A DNA stretch of 64,000 nucleotides. It comes from Phorcus lineatus. Its lineage: Eukaryota; Mollusca; Gastropoda; Trochida; Trochidae. Every line of letters begins with the position of its first letter. The first letter of the stretch is position 1. Of the stretch, positions 24,801-33,600 are shown one piece after another. The stretch spans positions 57,251,877 to 57,315,876 of the forward strand of contig OV121081.1 in NCBI GenBank assembly GCA_921293015.1, read 5' to 3'. A program made the position numbers and the translations under genes. The notes beneath the pieces are model-generated. The model was given only the letters and a program-made list of their open reading frames with translations. It had not been told where the DNA came from and searched no databases.

Positions 24801-25484
24801 AAGCCTCTCCCGATCGAACCACTTGGTCTTATCTTCCTTATTGTCTTTGCTTTCATCCTTCTGCTCCAGTTCGCGGCTATGTTGAGGCATCGATATGGCA
24901 CACTGCTTCATATCCTGGCTTCTACGGACCTACGATGCTGCCGGAAGCGCTATGATCCAAAGAAACATATACGGGAAGCTGTGGAATATGCCCGGATGTT
25001 GCAGCGACTCCGTGGCATCGACGAAGATCTCACTGACCAGGATTTCGACTATAACAATCTCTACTCTAGCAGTGGCGAGTATGGTCCAACCACCCATCCG
25101 TCAAGGCCTTTCGACGACAGCGACATCCCGCCAGCGCCCACCGCCGACAACCCTTTCCCAGGAATGTTCGATAATCCTGCTTTCCAGCAGGAATCTACCC
25201 CGAATATTGGCGACCTGCCTCCTGAGGAGACGACTACTGAGAAGAGACGGAACCGCGCCAGAAGAAGCAGATCTACCATGGTGGATAAGAACAACACCCT
25301 CAGACGAGCATTTGTGCGCCGGTACACCAAGCTACTCCGACAGCACTCAGCTGATGTTAACACCGACTCTAACATGATGAACGGCGCCGGCGGGTCCCTC
25401 CGTGTCACTACTTCAAGTCACGCTAGTGTTAAACGGGAAACGGCTGAAGACCTGGTGGCAAGATTCAACAAGCTCAACAGGTGA
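595..25484 (+). CDS. Myosin-domain chitin synthase (3' part of the gene, 13 exons)
   Basis: Processive membrane enzyme that polymerises UDP-GlcNAc into chitin; in molluscs the myosin-fused form is linked to shell and larval shell matrix. Thirteen exons (595-855, 3907-4163, 11082-11283, 12099-12236, 12575-13776, 13998-14243, 15480-15559, 16687-16789, 20373-20526, 21063-21227, 22350-22485, 22778-22978, 23434-25484) have GT/AG borders and matching phases and give 5,196 nt, or 1,731 codons plus stop. Order: myosin neck IQ motif, polybasic linker, about nine membrane segments with a glycosylated loop, GT2 catalytic core (KIYVCATMWHE, ALDGDVDF, QGEDRWL, QRRRW), a second membrane block, a coiled-coil-like stretch, two more membrane segments and a hydrophilic tail. 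The motor head must lie upstream of base 1. Family assignment is very secure; the exact paralogue is not determined. Confidence 0.95.
856..3906 (+). other. Intron with a hairpin element and degenerate repeats
   Basis: Holds a near-perfect hairpin at 1236-1342 (listed separately), two copies of GTCCTATAGTGAGTA about 150 bp apart (1740 and 1890) inside loosely repeated sequence, and a short TA run near 2030. Small reading frames around 2351-2708 and 3471-3758 lack splice context and family resemblance. Confidence 0.7.
1236..1342. mobile_element. MITE-like hairpin, 44-nt arms
   Basis: Arms 1236-1279 and 1299-1342 are reverse complements with two mismatches around a 19-nt loop; the arm core includes TTCGAAGCTCTCTTAG. 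It sits in a chitin synthase intron. Such foldback elements are typical non-autonomous DNA elements; no target-site duplication is clear. Confidence 0.75.
3907..4163 (+). CDS. Chitin synthase exon: polybasic linker
   Basis: Enters in phase 0 after TTTGAACAG and leaves with two bases before donor gtaagt. It encodes a hydrophilic, probably disordered linker between the myosin neck and the first membrane segment. Features are a seven-arginine run followed by KR and a Ser/Thr-rich stretch. The two leftover bases join the first base of the exon at 11082 to make Asn, supporting a direct junction over a 6.9-kb intron. Confidence 0.88.
4164..11081 (+). other. 6.9-kb intron, no confident feature
   Basis: AT-rich sequence between the linker exon and the first membrane exon. 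A 62-codon frame at 5806-5994 looks mildly protein-like, but the nearest acceptor (AG at 5783-5784) would hit a stop in the required phase. Other small frames (around 6357-6810, 7066-7272, 9050-9340, 9907-10095) have no splice support. I see no full mobile element. Confidence 0.6.
11082..11283 (+). CDS. Chitin synthase exon: first membrane segment
   Basis: One base completes the codon from the linker exon, then 67 codons to donor ACG|gtgagt. FQPWDVFKTVSRRSETIYE leads into a hydrophobic segment (VFAYLFIFLCVLSSALA) that I take as the first transmembrane helix. The motif around PWDVF is characteristic of animal chitin synthases just before the membrane block. Confidence 0.94.
11284..12098 (+). 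repeat. Intron with ~100-130-bp degenerate tandem repeats
   Basis: Recurring block of the type GCTTATANATT, GACCAGATAGTAA, then a CTCT-rich part and CTTGAATGATAA. Copies start near 11512, 11646, 11744 and 11850. The last 150 bases before the acceptor ccctgcag are not obviously repeated. Confidence 0.6.
12099..12236 (+). CDS. Chitin synthase exon: second membrane segment
   Basis: Phase 0 to phase 0, 46 codons, from acceptor cccctgcag to donor TGG|gtaagt. It begins GWENRDRWVYM and contains the hydrophobic stretch MVIAVVCVPYLVTFFECLF, a probable second transmembrane helix, followed by a short loop rich in Pro and Phe (PRPSFGNMAW). Confidence 0.93.
12237..12574 (+). other. Short intron, nothing recognised
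   Basis: Plain AT-rich intron of 338 bases with donor gtaagt and acceptor cttctcccgcag. No repeat or conserved block seen. Confidence 0.8.
12575..13776 (+). CDS. Chitin synthase exon: N-terminal multi-membrane block
   Basis: Large exon, 400 codons plus two bases, starting at ATTCTGTTTATGG after the acceptor. It carries about seven hydrophobic segments, for example LHSFGLSLLLFRVL, IILDFLAVLMQLSAFVIVLA, IPLALLLLSTNWW, VGLTFGFAFLLIPKL, MPLLLQVVSTGLCYYFA, PLSLATPVSVATIITVCYL and HLGLGFGLWWASQLW. Between the fourth and fifth is a loop of roughly 80 residues with several N-glycosylation sequons (NAS, NCT, NKT, NET), so that loop is probably extracellular. Base composition is clearly richer in GC than the flanking introns. 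Confidence 0.95.
13998..14243 (+). CDS. Chitin synthase exon: entry to the catalytic domain
   Basis: One base completes an Arg codon; the exon ends CG|gtacgg. It encodes the last membrane-proximal segment (LFILPMYCGALIEQSLLLNRRR), a charged cytoplasmic connector, and the conserved start of the chitin synthase catalytic domain, PKIYVCATMWHETENEM, where family 2 glycosyltransferases bind nucleotide sugar. Confidence 0.95.
14244..15479 (+). other. Intron, nothing beyond a short hexamer repeat
   Basis: AT-rich intron. Near 15281-15305 the hexamer TTAATG is repeated about four times. The 87-codon antisense frame at 14434-14697 has no supporting feature. Confidence 0.7.
15480..15559 (+). CDS. Chitin synthase exon: catalytic domain, small
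   Basis: Eighty bases: one base completes Arg, then 26 codons and one leftover G, between acceptor ttttcacag and donor G|gtatgt. It encodes LDIDQSARRNAQDYF and an acidic DPDYYEFE end. It is part of the insertion typical of animal chitin synthases after the first catalytic motif. Both borders fit the phases of the neighbouring exons. Confidence 0.93.
15560..16686 (+). other. Intron, nothing recognised
   Basis: AT-rich; a 91-codon frame at 15930-16205 lacks splice signals and homology that I can see. No clear repeat. Confidence 0.7.
16687..16789 (+). CDS. Chitin synthase exon: HIFVDDA motif
   Basis: Two bases complete Ala; 33 codons follow, and two bases remain before gtacgt. It encodes AHIFVDDAMDYNDNDEW, matching the conserved EAHIFxDDA block of animal chitin synthases, followed by MFVRQLVETIDWAA. 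The phase fits both neighbours. Confidence 0.94.
16790..20372 (+). other. 3.6-kb intron with two tandem-repeat areas
   Basis: Contains a ~75-bp tandem repeat (18021-18260) and a ~80-bp array (20053 up to the splice site), listed separately. Small frames near 17243-17551, 17559-17747 and 18968-19269 look fortuitous. Confidence 0.7.
18021..18262. repeat. ~75-bp tandem repeat, 3+ copies
   Basis: Units start with ATTCCTTGATTCTGGTTTTA at 18021 and 18095, a weaker copy near 18170 (CTTTGATTCTGGTTGTATA) and a fragment at 18247 (ATTCCTCGATTTTG). Each unit also has a TTTGCAA block. The array is inside an intron and not next to an exon. Confidence 0.8.
20053..20403 (+). repeat. ~80-bp degenerate array that overlaps a 3' splice site
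   Basis: Units near 20053, 20158, 20240 and 20319 share AAAAGACCC, CCTAAGAC and then CTGTTTGTATT. In the last unit the equivalent part is CTGCTTGTGTTTCAG, the real acceptor, and the homology seems to run about 30 bases into the exon at 20373. Confidence 0.6.
20373..20526 (+). CDS. Chitin synthase exon: WTLPGGN / RHKKRWSQ block
   Basis: One base completes Ser, then 51 codons to donor CAG|gtaacc. It encodes TPYGGRLVWTLPGGNLLIAH and DKLKIRHKKRWSQ, highly conserved in animal chitin synthases between the nucleotide-binding start and the acidic DxD region. Codon use is GC-rich compared with the repeat-filled intron directly upstream. Confidence 0.95.
20527..21062 (+). other. Intron, nothing recognised
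   Basis: AT-rich intron, 536 bases, bounded by gtaacc and gctttag. No repeats or conserved blocks seen. Confidence 0.75.
21063..21227 (+). CDS. Chitin synthase exon: VMYMYYLLGYRLL block
   Basis: Exactly 55 codons, phase 0 on both sides, from acceptor tgctttag to donor CAG|gtactg. It encodes VMYMYYLLGYRLLGQQDD, a Ser-rich connector and NLFKYIPEKVLVQ, which runs directly into AENTYILALDGD of the next exon. Confidence 0.94.
21228..22349 (+). other. Intron with a short direct repeat
   Basis: Contains two tandem copies of GTTACAACTTGTAGTATTAAA (near 22194 and 22218, about 24-27 bp apart). No other structure noted; acceptor ttaccccag. Confidence 0.7.
22350..22485 (+). CDS. Chitin synthase exon: acidic DGD motif
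   Basis: Forty-five codons plus one base. It encodes AENTYILALDGDVDFKPGAV, the acidic motif that binds the sugar nucleotide and metal in GT2 enzymes, then VDRMKKSKKVGAACGRIHP. GRIHPIGSG is the usual animal chitin synthase sequence at this place. Confidence 0.96.
22778..22978 (+). CDS. Chitin synthase exon: acceptor-site region
   Basis: Two bases complete Gly, 66 codons follow, and one base remains before gtaagg. It encodes PMVWYQIFEYAVGHWLQK, HMLGCVLCSPGCFSLFRGSAL and ATRSNEARHYLQYDQG, all landmark motifs of chitin synthases around the acceptor site. The exon ends in the middle of QGEDRW, which finishes in the next exon. Confidence 0.96.
22979..23433 (+). other. Intron, nothing recognised
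   Basis: AT-rich intron with donor gtaagg and acceptor tgttccag; no repeat or element seen. Confidence 0.75.
23434..25484 (+). CDS. Chitin synthase last exon: EDRW, QRRRW, second membrane block, tail
   Basis: Single 2-kb terminal exon ending in TGA. It opens by completing GEDRWLCTLMLQQGYRVEY (catalytic base region) and soon has FNQRRRWIPSTLANIMDLL, the QxxRW motif that holds the growing chain. Five or more hydrophobic segments follow, thought to form the chitin channel, then a region with coiled-coil character (DLNTEILRQVIEKLDKVE). An Arg/Ser-rich and acidic linker, two more membrane segments (FFMMNAFWMIIIFML and LIFLIVFAFILLLQF) and a hydrophilic Pro/Arg-rich cytoplasmic tail complete it. 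The length and order match molluscan chitin synthases. Confidence 0.97.
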
Positions 25485-26590
25485 TAACTGACTCCCGCCT
25501 AGTGATATACTGTAACAACGAAACTATGTAATAGCTGTGACGAATTTACCTTACCAGAGTTTCAACGACAAGTCAACAACGGTGATATCTGTGACAATTA
25601 ACCTTAAGTGCAAACTGTGACTGGACAACTTCACTTAAGTGATTACTGTGACCATATACGCATCATAAACCACGAACTGTTAATAAGTTGTGACACTGAC
25701 ACTTTGTTAAATGAACTATGTGTGATGATATTAAATATGCTCTTAGTCGTGGTTGCCATGGTGACAGGAGACTTACCCGTTGTCATGGTGATGACAAACA
25801 AATGCTCAACTGGAGAATTCGATGTGCCTGTTCTTCCAAGAATGTGTATTGTCAATAACAAAATATGGACCAGATATTCGACTTGCTGCCATAGCAACGT
25901 AGTGTTAACTGTCTTCCGTTGGGGGACAATAATCACGAAATGCACGTGCAATTCGGACATCTTACGAAACACGTGCGTCAAGCCTTACACATTATTACTC
26001 CTCGATACATGTCTTTCACATTTGGAGACGATAATTTATTGTATCATATGCAACTGATTTTCGATGTATGTATCTTATAATATGTTTTGCATGTTTTATG
26101 TTTCGCAAACGATATTGATCTTATCTTTTTGCTAGTGGCGAACTTTTGATGATATTTTGTTTATGATGTACATATCTTGCTACCCGCCGGTTTTATGTAA
26201 ATGTTTTATCTCAGTAGGGGTCGAGTCGATTTCTCACCAAGCGTCTTGGCTGTACATTTCCACACAACTCTTTTGTCCATGACGTTTCTAGATGATTTTT
26301 ATAACTTGTAAATTCTAGTCCGTTTGGCTTTCATTAAGTGCTTTGTGAGAATTGATATTTCTGGTTGTGCGTCTAGGTCAGTGTGACACACGGGCCGAGT
26401 TTATTTTTTCTGTCTTACTACTTGCCAAATACGCTGTCATTCTTTCTCGAGATGTAAATTTGTTTTCAGTTTGCTTTTGTGACTTGTTCGAATTTGATGT
26501 ATTCAATGTTAAATGTCAAACTGCTGCCATGGCAATGAAATACGGTGAAGTGCTCGATTTGTTGGAAATAAAATGTTATATTTATGCACA
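25485..26590 (+). other. Probable 3' UTR of chitin synthase
   Basis: Follows the TGA without another splice acceptor in frame. The clearest polyadenylation signal is AATAAA at 26567-26572 (an ATTAAA lies near 25730), so cleavage is likely near 26,590. It holds four exact CTGTGAC heptamers between 25535 and 25652. A 149-codon frame at 25608-26057 lies in it and is probably chance, having many hydrophobic and Cys residues and no recognisable domain. Confidence 0.65.
26567..26572 (+). terminator. Polyadenylation signal AATAAA for chitin synthase
   Basis: Canonical hexamer about 1.08 kb after the stop codon, the first canonical one I see on this strand after the CDS. Confidence 0.5.
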
Positions 26591-29282
26591 TATATTGCTT
26601 ACTTGTTGTTTGTCAGTCATTAGTCATAAGTCTATCAAAGCCTATAGATATTTGAAGTTTTACATCCCGGTATATCCTGATGATTCTCGGTTCAAAGACG
26701 CTACAAAATGTCCTAAAGCTAAAAATGCTAAGGCACTTTTAAGTTTTGAATGATACGAAATCTAATGGGACAGTGATGGGTGTGGGCCCACATCATACTA
26801 CGAATATAAGTCGCTCAAAGTCAAAGAGTTTATTCCGTTTTAGTCCTCCGGCACACATGAGACAATTTTTATGCCAACAATTGACAGTATCCCACCAGCA
26901 TACAAAACAAATGGAAAATGACAAAATAGCAATTGTACAATCTCGTGAAGATAGTCACATATTTGTGAAACAACACATGCCACGTCTCAAACACTATTGA
27001 ACAAGATATTCAATAACCTTAGACGATATTCCCTAATGCAAGCTAATGCACCAAGTTTAATTGCAAGATACAAGACAGGAATTGTATCATGAATATAATT
27101 CGGACATAGAATCGAGTTTATAGTGTAAAACAATGAATGTAAAGCCCAAAAAAATATATCCTTTATTAAAAAATAAATGGATATGATGAAATTCCAACAT
27201 ATGTGGCACAGAGATTTGAAAGGAGATGTTGCTGTGTTTTTCAGCAACAAAACAATAGCTTAAATACAATTTAAACGTTGTTACAGATATCTATTTATGG
27301 GTTTATACAACAATTAACACTCGTTTTATAAAAGTCATGTCACTTTTATTACTTATTTCTCTAAAATGGTGCATCATGGATACATATGCGCACGAATTGT
27401 TTCTACTTCCGCCCTATCTGCAGTTGTTCATTTGTCAACAGTATGTGTATACTTAAATTATAAATGTTGCACTGTTTGTCAATTTGTCAAATTATCAATA
27501 GTTGCAATCAAACGGTTACACGTAATAGCGTTTTTATATTGAATCAGATGTAAACGTACTTAAATCTATTCATGTGAAATATTCTGGAATTTTATTTTGT
27601 CAAAAATTGTGATTTTTTAAAACACTTGTGAACATTCAAAAGTCAAGTGAAATGAAAATACATCCATCACTTTTTTTTTTAGTTTCAGCTGTTTCCATGT
27701 TGCATTCAAACAATCATATCATGAACACTATAATGTAATATTACAAGAACAAGTCCGGAAAATAAACAATATAACGTTACGTTGGTATAAAGTGAAATAA
27801 CAAATCGTAACCTTATACAATATAACGCAGTGTTTGTATATATCAAGAACAAATCCGGAGAATAAACGACGTAATGTTATGTTAAATGTAAGAAGAAGTC
27901 CGGATAATAGACAATGTTACGTTATGTTGCTATAATATCTGAGAACAAGTCTGGGACATCAAAATAGTAGTAACATTAGTTAATTTATTATACAAAACAT
28001 ACAAAAAGTTATAACCACATTACAGTAAAGGAAATAACAATAGCCGCGTTCGATACAGGAAACTGTCGTCAATGAACAATGAACACAGTGTCGTTTGTTG
28101 ACATCAATATTTGAATATCAAATGTGACAAATACTATTTAATTCTTGAACTGGACACAGTCCTGTTGTAAACAAGGTCCCCATACACTTTATGTTTAGAA
28201 CATGACACTTGGGTTACCAATCTGCTAATCTAACACCATGAAACATCTCACTAACGCGGATACCATTGCTATGGTAAAGAAATCAGATCAGTATTGAACT
28301 TTGTCATGTATTTTCCCAAGATGATTAAATATACCGAATTCGTCGTTGTGAATTATTGTAGAAACTGTCATACTTTCACACAATATGACACCCAGTGTCG
28401 GTTATGATGAAAGCTAAACGATGAAAAAGACATTCTATCTCGCACAGACTGGACACCGCCTTGTAGTATTTCCCACGATCATTGTATGGTATCAATGTAT
28501 TTTGTACCGGAAGGTTACTTTATTGGGTACATTGGCTCACAGGGTTTTCTGAACAACACGAATAGAACCTATATGTTCTGAAAGACGCCTATCTCTGGGT
28601 AGCTAGGGTTACTGGTGAACTATTAAATATGAACATGAAAATGATTTAAACTTTTCTTTTATGTAATGTAGAATCGGGAGAAGCAATTAAAACGCAGTGA
28701 AAAATTATTTTTAAAAAAGAATCGCGGGTTTTTAATATAGGGTCATAACTACGGCATTGAAACAGGATTATATGAGCGATTTACATTCCATGCTACTGGT
28801 TTGTTTGTCCTGGTATTGAAAGGTCTATATTGTATGACAGTCGGGATGGTATGCAATGTTCTATACCATTCGAAATTCCGTGGCAAGCTTTGATTAAAAA
28901 CAATATGTAACGAAACTACTTTAACTGGATAATTATTAACCGAATTATCAAACTTATCAAGTATTCATTTTTCATTTTCACCACTTTTAGGTCTAGTTTA
29001 TGTGAAAACATTTTTCTTCGACTGAATGAATTCTTTGAATGAAATGCTTACTGCCATTAATGTTTTTCACACCCTCTATAATATCACATACAAGGAAACC
29101 TGAATCAGTCATTTGAATTCATTGCGTCTTTTCTAACCCTATAGATAATGTGTACAAGTGAAATGTGAATATAACATCATCGTTTTAATAAGCGTTGCTG
29201 CATGGCCCCTTGCATACATAAAGAGTTGGCCTACAAACATAGATAATCACTTACCTTTCCGCACTTTCTGCATAAGTTAAAG
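26591..29282. other. Intergenic DNA with a degenerate repeat near 27.75-27.96 kb
   Basis: No gene recognised. Near 27744-27960 a unit of the type AAGAACAAGTCCGGAAAATAA followed by ACAATATAACGTTACGTT recurs about four times with irregular spacing (27748, 27846, 27890, 27950). The remainder is plain AT-rich sequence. Confidence 0.55.
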
Positions 29283-29620
29283 ATAAGTTTCAGATTCAGA
29301 TTTGTTTATTCAGTATTTCAGGCCTAAAGGCCTATAATACAAGTACAGTTGATGTACAGAATGTAACAGACTGGACAAAAGCTGTTTATCTCTAACTGGC
29401 GAAGATACAAAAGATAAATATCTGCTTCTTAAATGGGAATACATTGAACATACAAACAATACATGAAATTCATCTTCAATATTGCCCGAGTTACAATTTC
29501 TGCAAACACTTATCTTATCATCTATTGATAAACCATTTGTTTGTCGTAGGGAATTGATTTTAAAATCATGTAAACTAATTCTAAATTTACATAGTGCCCG
29601 TCTTAAAGAAAGATAGAAAG
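29283..29620 (-). mobile_element. 5'-truncated LINE fragment (C-terminal end of the reverse transcriptase ORF)
   Basis: On the minus strand one open frame reads LRRALCKFRISLHDFKIN, then ISVCRNCNSGNIEDEFHVL and FVCSMYSHLRSRYLSF, and stops after YYRPLGLKY. The pattern CRNCN, IEDEFH, C, Y and LR is the C-terminal zinc-ribbon-like end common in LINE polyproteins. It is followed by a short AT-rich tail with ATCTGA repeats (TGAATAAACAAATCTGAATC). Only about 110 residues remain, so this is a dead 5'-truncated copy. Confidence 0.75.
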
Positions 29621-30382
29621 TGAAAGGTAAGCATGTAAGCTGGATATAAAAATCTGTTTGATCGCATCAACAGATCGTTAGTTATCGGATTTATTTTGAC
29701 CATCTAATTAAGTGTTGGGCTACCAGTCTAGTATTTTTTAAGAACAATTACTCTCCTATATATAATAAGTTTGTTTAAAAGTACGAAATGTATGCATTGT
29801 ATGTGCTGTTAATCGTTTCACCCATTAGGCGGTTGTCTACCACGAGAATATCCTAATAATGATTGCTTACTAGAAGGGTGTTGTGAAAATCTTGAACTAT
29901 CTATTGTCATTTATTTTGCATATATGGATGATTATGTGAGATCAATTTATAACATCTTAATTAGTTGTTTGACATGTAGAAAGTCGAATTGGTCGAGCGG
30001 ACACGAAAGAACGTGCCACATGTTATGTATAACTTTAGTTAACAAACGATATTATAGATATGGGAAGGATAAAGCAACTTTAGAAATATTAAGTAGCAAA
30101 TTGGGAAGTTTATAACAGTTGTGGGGTTGCAAATGTCTATATAAGATCACTTACTTTTGGATTGATGCAAAATTTGCGAAATCATCATATATGGAATACA
30201 TGCAATAACTTATTTCTAGAAACATAATGTGACAAAATTGCTCAATTGATACCCGAAATACGCGTTGAAACGCGTCTGAAAATGGTACACATGTAATGAC
30301 TCACCTGTCATCAGTGTTATATGTACATTAATGTGTATTTGTTTAAAGAATGATCAGCATATGTCTAAGCGTCTTCTTCCAT
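29621..30382. other. Intergenic, nothing recognised
   Basis: AT-rich with one 63-codon frame (29924-30115) without resemblance to a known family. Possibly further decayed LINE sequence, but I cannot show it. Confidence 0.5.
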
Positions 30383-30640
30383 TTTAATCCCGCCAGGGGC
30401 TCGGAAACTTTGTCTGCAGTAGAGAACTGTTCTACACGCAGTCAGGTTTGGGTGGAATTTCAGTGCAGTACCACCCATGGTTCGCTAGTTCCAGCCGATG
30501 CTAGCAGGTTTCACCGCTATGCATAGCCACAATGGTGTTGCGGGCTTTCTTCCTACCATAATACTAGCAGCCGCGATATCAATGAAATACTCTTGAAAGC
30601 GGCGTTAAACCTTTTATCACCTTACCTTACCTCACCTCCA
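30383..30640 (+). mobile_element. SINE, truncated at the tRNA-like head
   Basis: Shares CGCCAGGGGCTCGG, CCACCCATGGTT, TAGTTCCAGC, CATAGCCACAATGGTGTTG and CTTGAAAGCGGCGTTAAAC with the fuller copy at 52431-52703. It ends in a CCTTACCTCACC tail. The A-box part is missing; a weak B-box remnant (TTTTAATCCCGCC) lies at the start. Confidence 0.85.
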
Positions 30641-31204
30641 TTTTAAAGGCACTATTGCACGCTTTTCGAGTTTTTTATATTGAGGTACAGTCACCTTCTT
30701 TCGATAACTCAATTCCAAATACGATTTGGTAAACCCTACGACTTCTTATACCGATGTTGAAACGTGTAGACGGCTAAAGTCACCAAGAGGAATCATAAAT
30801 CGTAAGATTAGGTTATGCTCAAAATAGGAATGTTTTACTGTGTAAAATATAATTATTACAGCTTTTAAATATACTTTGACTTATTTTCAAACTTTATCAA
30901 TGTATAACTGTAAGTTCAGTTATTTCTATTAGCAGAAATCATCAGTGTTGGCGGACGCCTTTTTTGGTTGTCATATTGTAAGCTTAAATATCGCACTTAT
31001 GCATGCATTGCTTTATTGCATTAATCAATATGAGCTTTTGGATTTATTCCTCATTCATGATAAATGAATACCTTTCGAAACAACTAATTATTTAATATAA
31101 CCGACATGATCGACTTCAGGTGTTTCTATATTTGAAACGAGGGTCTTTTGCACAACTGCTTTTAAACTACATATTTTTATTTTTTAAAAGTAGGTCTCAC
31201 AAAT
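30641..31204. other. Intergenic, nothing recognised
   Basis: AT-rich sequence with no open frame of interest and no repeat that I could match elsewhere in the window. Confidence 0.5.
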
Positions 31205-31423
31205 GCCATAAATATTTCAACGAAGGAACGGTTGTCTGTATTTCCTACTCATACATTTGGTTATATTGGATTAAATTCATACAGGCATAGATTAGATAAA
31301 GCTGTATTCCCGTTATGCATCAACTGTTTTACAGATAGTCCAGAATCTGTCTTTCAATTTCCAATAGAACGTGAAGGTCATGCCGAACAACGTGAATATC
31401 TGAGAGAGGTTGTTAAGTCTTAA
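31205..31423 (+). pseudogene. Decayed LINE C-terminal segment
   Basis: A 63-codon frame ending in TAA reads FGYIGLNSYRHRLDKA, FPLCINCFTDSPESVFQF and EGHAEQREYLREV. This matches the layout of the final domain of Jockey/CR1-like LINE polyproteins (TGHxxLNxYLHR, PLCxxC, PETxxHF, C..., QRxxL), although the usual third Cys of the ribbon looks lost. A remnant and not an active gene. Confidence 0.55.
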
Positions 31424-33600
31424 GCCAACGTCTTCTCATTGAGATCTATTTAGGGAGAAAACTTAACGTTTGGTGAAGTTCGAAGATCACTTTTAGATTG
31501 TGTCAAAAGCGCAGGCAAATAGGATAGCATACAAGATATTCAAGAATTTTATAGGTTTAATTTCCTTTTGATGATTAATTGTATTGCCGGGTGCATACAG
31601 GTCGTTTTGGCTAAACGTCGCCCGTATAAACACCTACCCTACTTACTTACCTACCAACCTACCTTCCTACTTCTATTAGTATTGTCTATGTAGCAGTATG
31701 ATGTTTCATATTTGAAGAGCCAAGCTTTTGATGAACCTGAAAATACAGTGCGTACACATACATGTATATGGTGCACATCCCTCATTATTCCAATGTTTCA
31801 GAATAATTTAAGAAGTAAACAAACTGACAAAGAGAAAAGTTTAAATCCTCTTGATGTTACACTTTTTGATAATCCCGGTATTAACAATTTAGTAAAAGTT
31901 AAGGACAAAACATCTTTTTATTGTCGATTTCCGTTTCTCTGCCTTTATCATTGAGTACGCCTGAACGCATTTATCTTCGGAAAAAAGTTTCTTGGCTTAG
32001 TTTCTGTAAACAGAGAAGATGCAACAGTGCATATTTCAAAAGCGCTCGACATTCTTCCAATAAGTGCCAAAATCTTCCCGAATTTCTCATCTTAATTCAA
32101 GAAAGGATTTTGACGAAAATAACCCGTAAAGAATAAGATCACTGCTAAATTGTCTTCATTGTTAAAAACTGATCTTCGTGAGAGGAAACAATCTGCTTAG
32201 ATGTAAACTGTTTAAGGTTGATTATCATTTGATCCTTTGATATTCAAGTGAGTTTAACACAGATTACTCTGATATATAAAAGGAAATATACCTGTGTGTG
32301 TCAATATACTTTTTAATATTTTAAACATAATCTTTTTTGAGCATAAGACATTTATTACATTTAGAATAAATGTTTAAAAACAGTCATTTTTTACGGATGT
32401 ATTTCGATAATAAAACTGACAGGTATGTCTTCACAAATTTAGAGTGAAAGTCGTGTATTAATTTCAATGGATTGATCAGATTTAACATCCCTTTTGGTGA
32501 CTAAGGACTTTCTTTTGAGGTTTTCATTAATATTTACATTCTCAAATTCAACTTCAGTTGGTTCATCGCGTTATCCATGAGACACTCCTTAAATTGTTAG
32601 AGTCACTTATGCCAAACTTACAGCATGTGTCATTCATTTCAGAACACCCACTATACCTCCTGATACAATTAACTACATAAATACCTTCATACCCTGTATA
32701 GCTTCGAGTACAGTAGGTAGGAGGTCGGGATTTGGATCGAAAACCGGACATTGCGGGTTAATTTGTTGAAGTGTAAGATAGATTATATAACATATAACCA
32801 TGCAGATTCGATAAAAATGATAACACTCAGTTGCCTTACGAAGTGATATCTAGGTGATGTGTAGTGTTATCAAACATGCATCGTGTTGGACCTGTTGGTA
32901 CATTTTGTAAATAAGCAATTTTTAACAAAAATAATTATGATTGATATATTCACAGACTAGTTACAATGGTCAAGCTGATCTTTTTACAAACAAATAAGAG
33001 TAGTTGCGCGTTGGTTCGAGGAAAACGTCCTTGAATGTACCACGAAGATAATAGGTCGAGTAATGACGAGGTCAACTGTGCAGCATGGAACAGAATATAG
33101 AATACGGATAAAATCTGAGACATTTACCGTATAAATATTTCAATTAATAACTATTACACTGTTGTCGTCTTTCTACGTCCCTTGTTATATCTGCTGCGAC
33201 AGGTAAACTTACATCTTGTTTAACTTAAATTTTGCTCAGACATTCTCAGAGAAAAAGAATTAGTCAATAAATTGGTTGATGAGTGTTGATAAAAAGTAAA
33301 AGTTACAACATGATCTGTCAATCTACCTGACATTTATCTACCTGTATGTACACGAAGTATTTGACAAACGTCAACTGAAGATGAGATCCAATTAAGTATA
33401 TCTACGTTACTTTGCACAGCTCACCTGCCACACACAGGTGTGTTTTGAAAGATGCACACTATGTAAACACAGCCCGATCAGAGGTCGTAGAGAACATACA
33501 GTCAGGAGACGCTATGTTTGAATTGATGATAGATTTATTTCTTTGTGTACCGCATTACTTCTAACAGGCGCCTGTCTTTAGTGATCGTTTTATATAATAG
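31424..33600. other. Intergenic, no confident gene
   Basis: Includes a short CTTACCTAC-type simple repeat near 31625-31670, two small frames (31712-31954, 31921-32136), and a Cys-rich antisense frame at 32563-32751 with no known signature. GATCGAAAACCGGACA at 32735-32750 recurs exactly at 48735-48750. Confidence 0.5.

Noticed and set aside
25608..26057. 149-codon frame after the chitin synthase stop
   Set aside because: It lies within the probable 3' UTR, has no domain or splice context, and part of it covers the CTGTGAC repeats; a similar-sized antisense frame overlaps it.
32563..32751. Cys-rich small antisense peptide
   Set aside because: No signal peptide, start context or recognised cysteine framework, and isolated in intergenic DNA.
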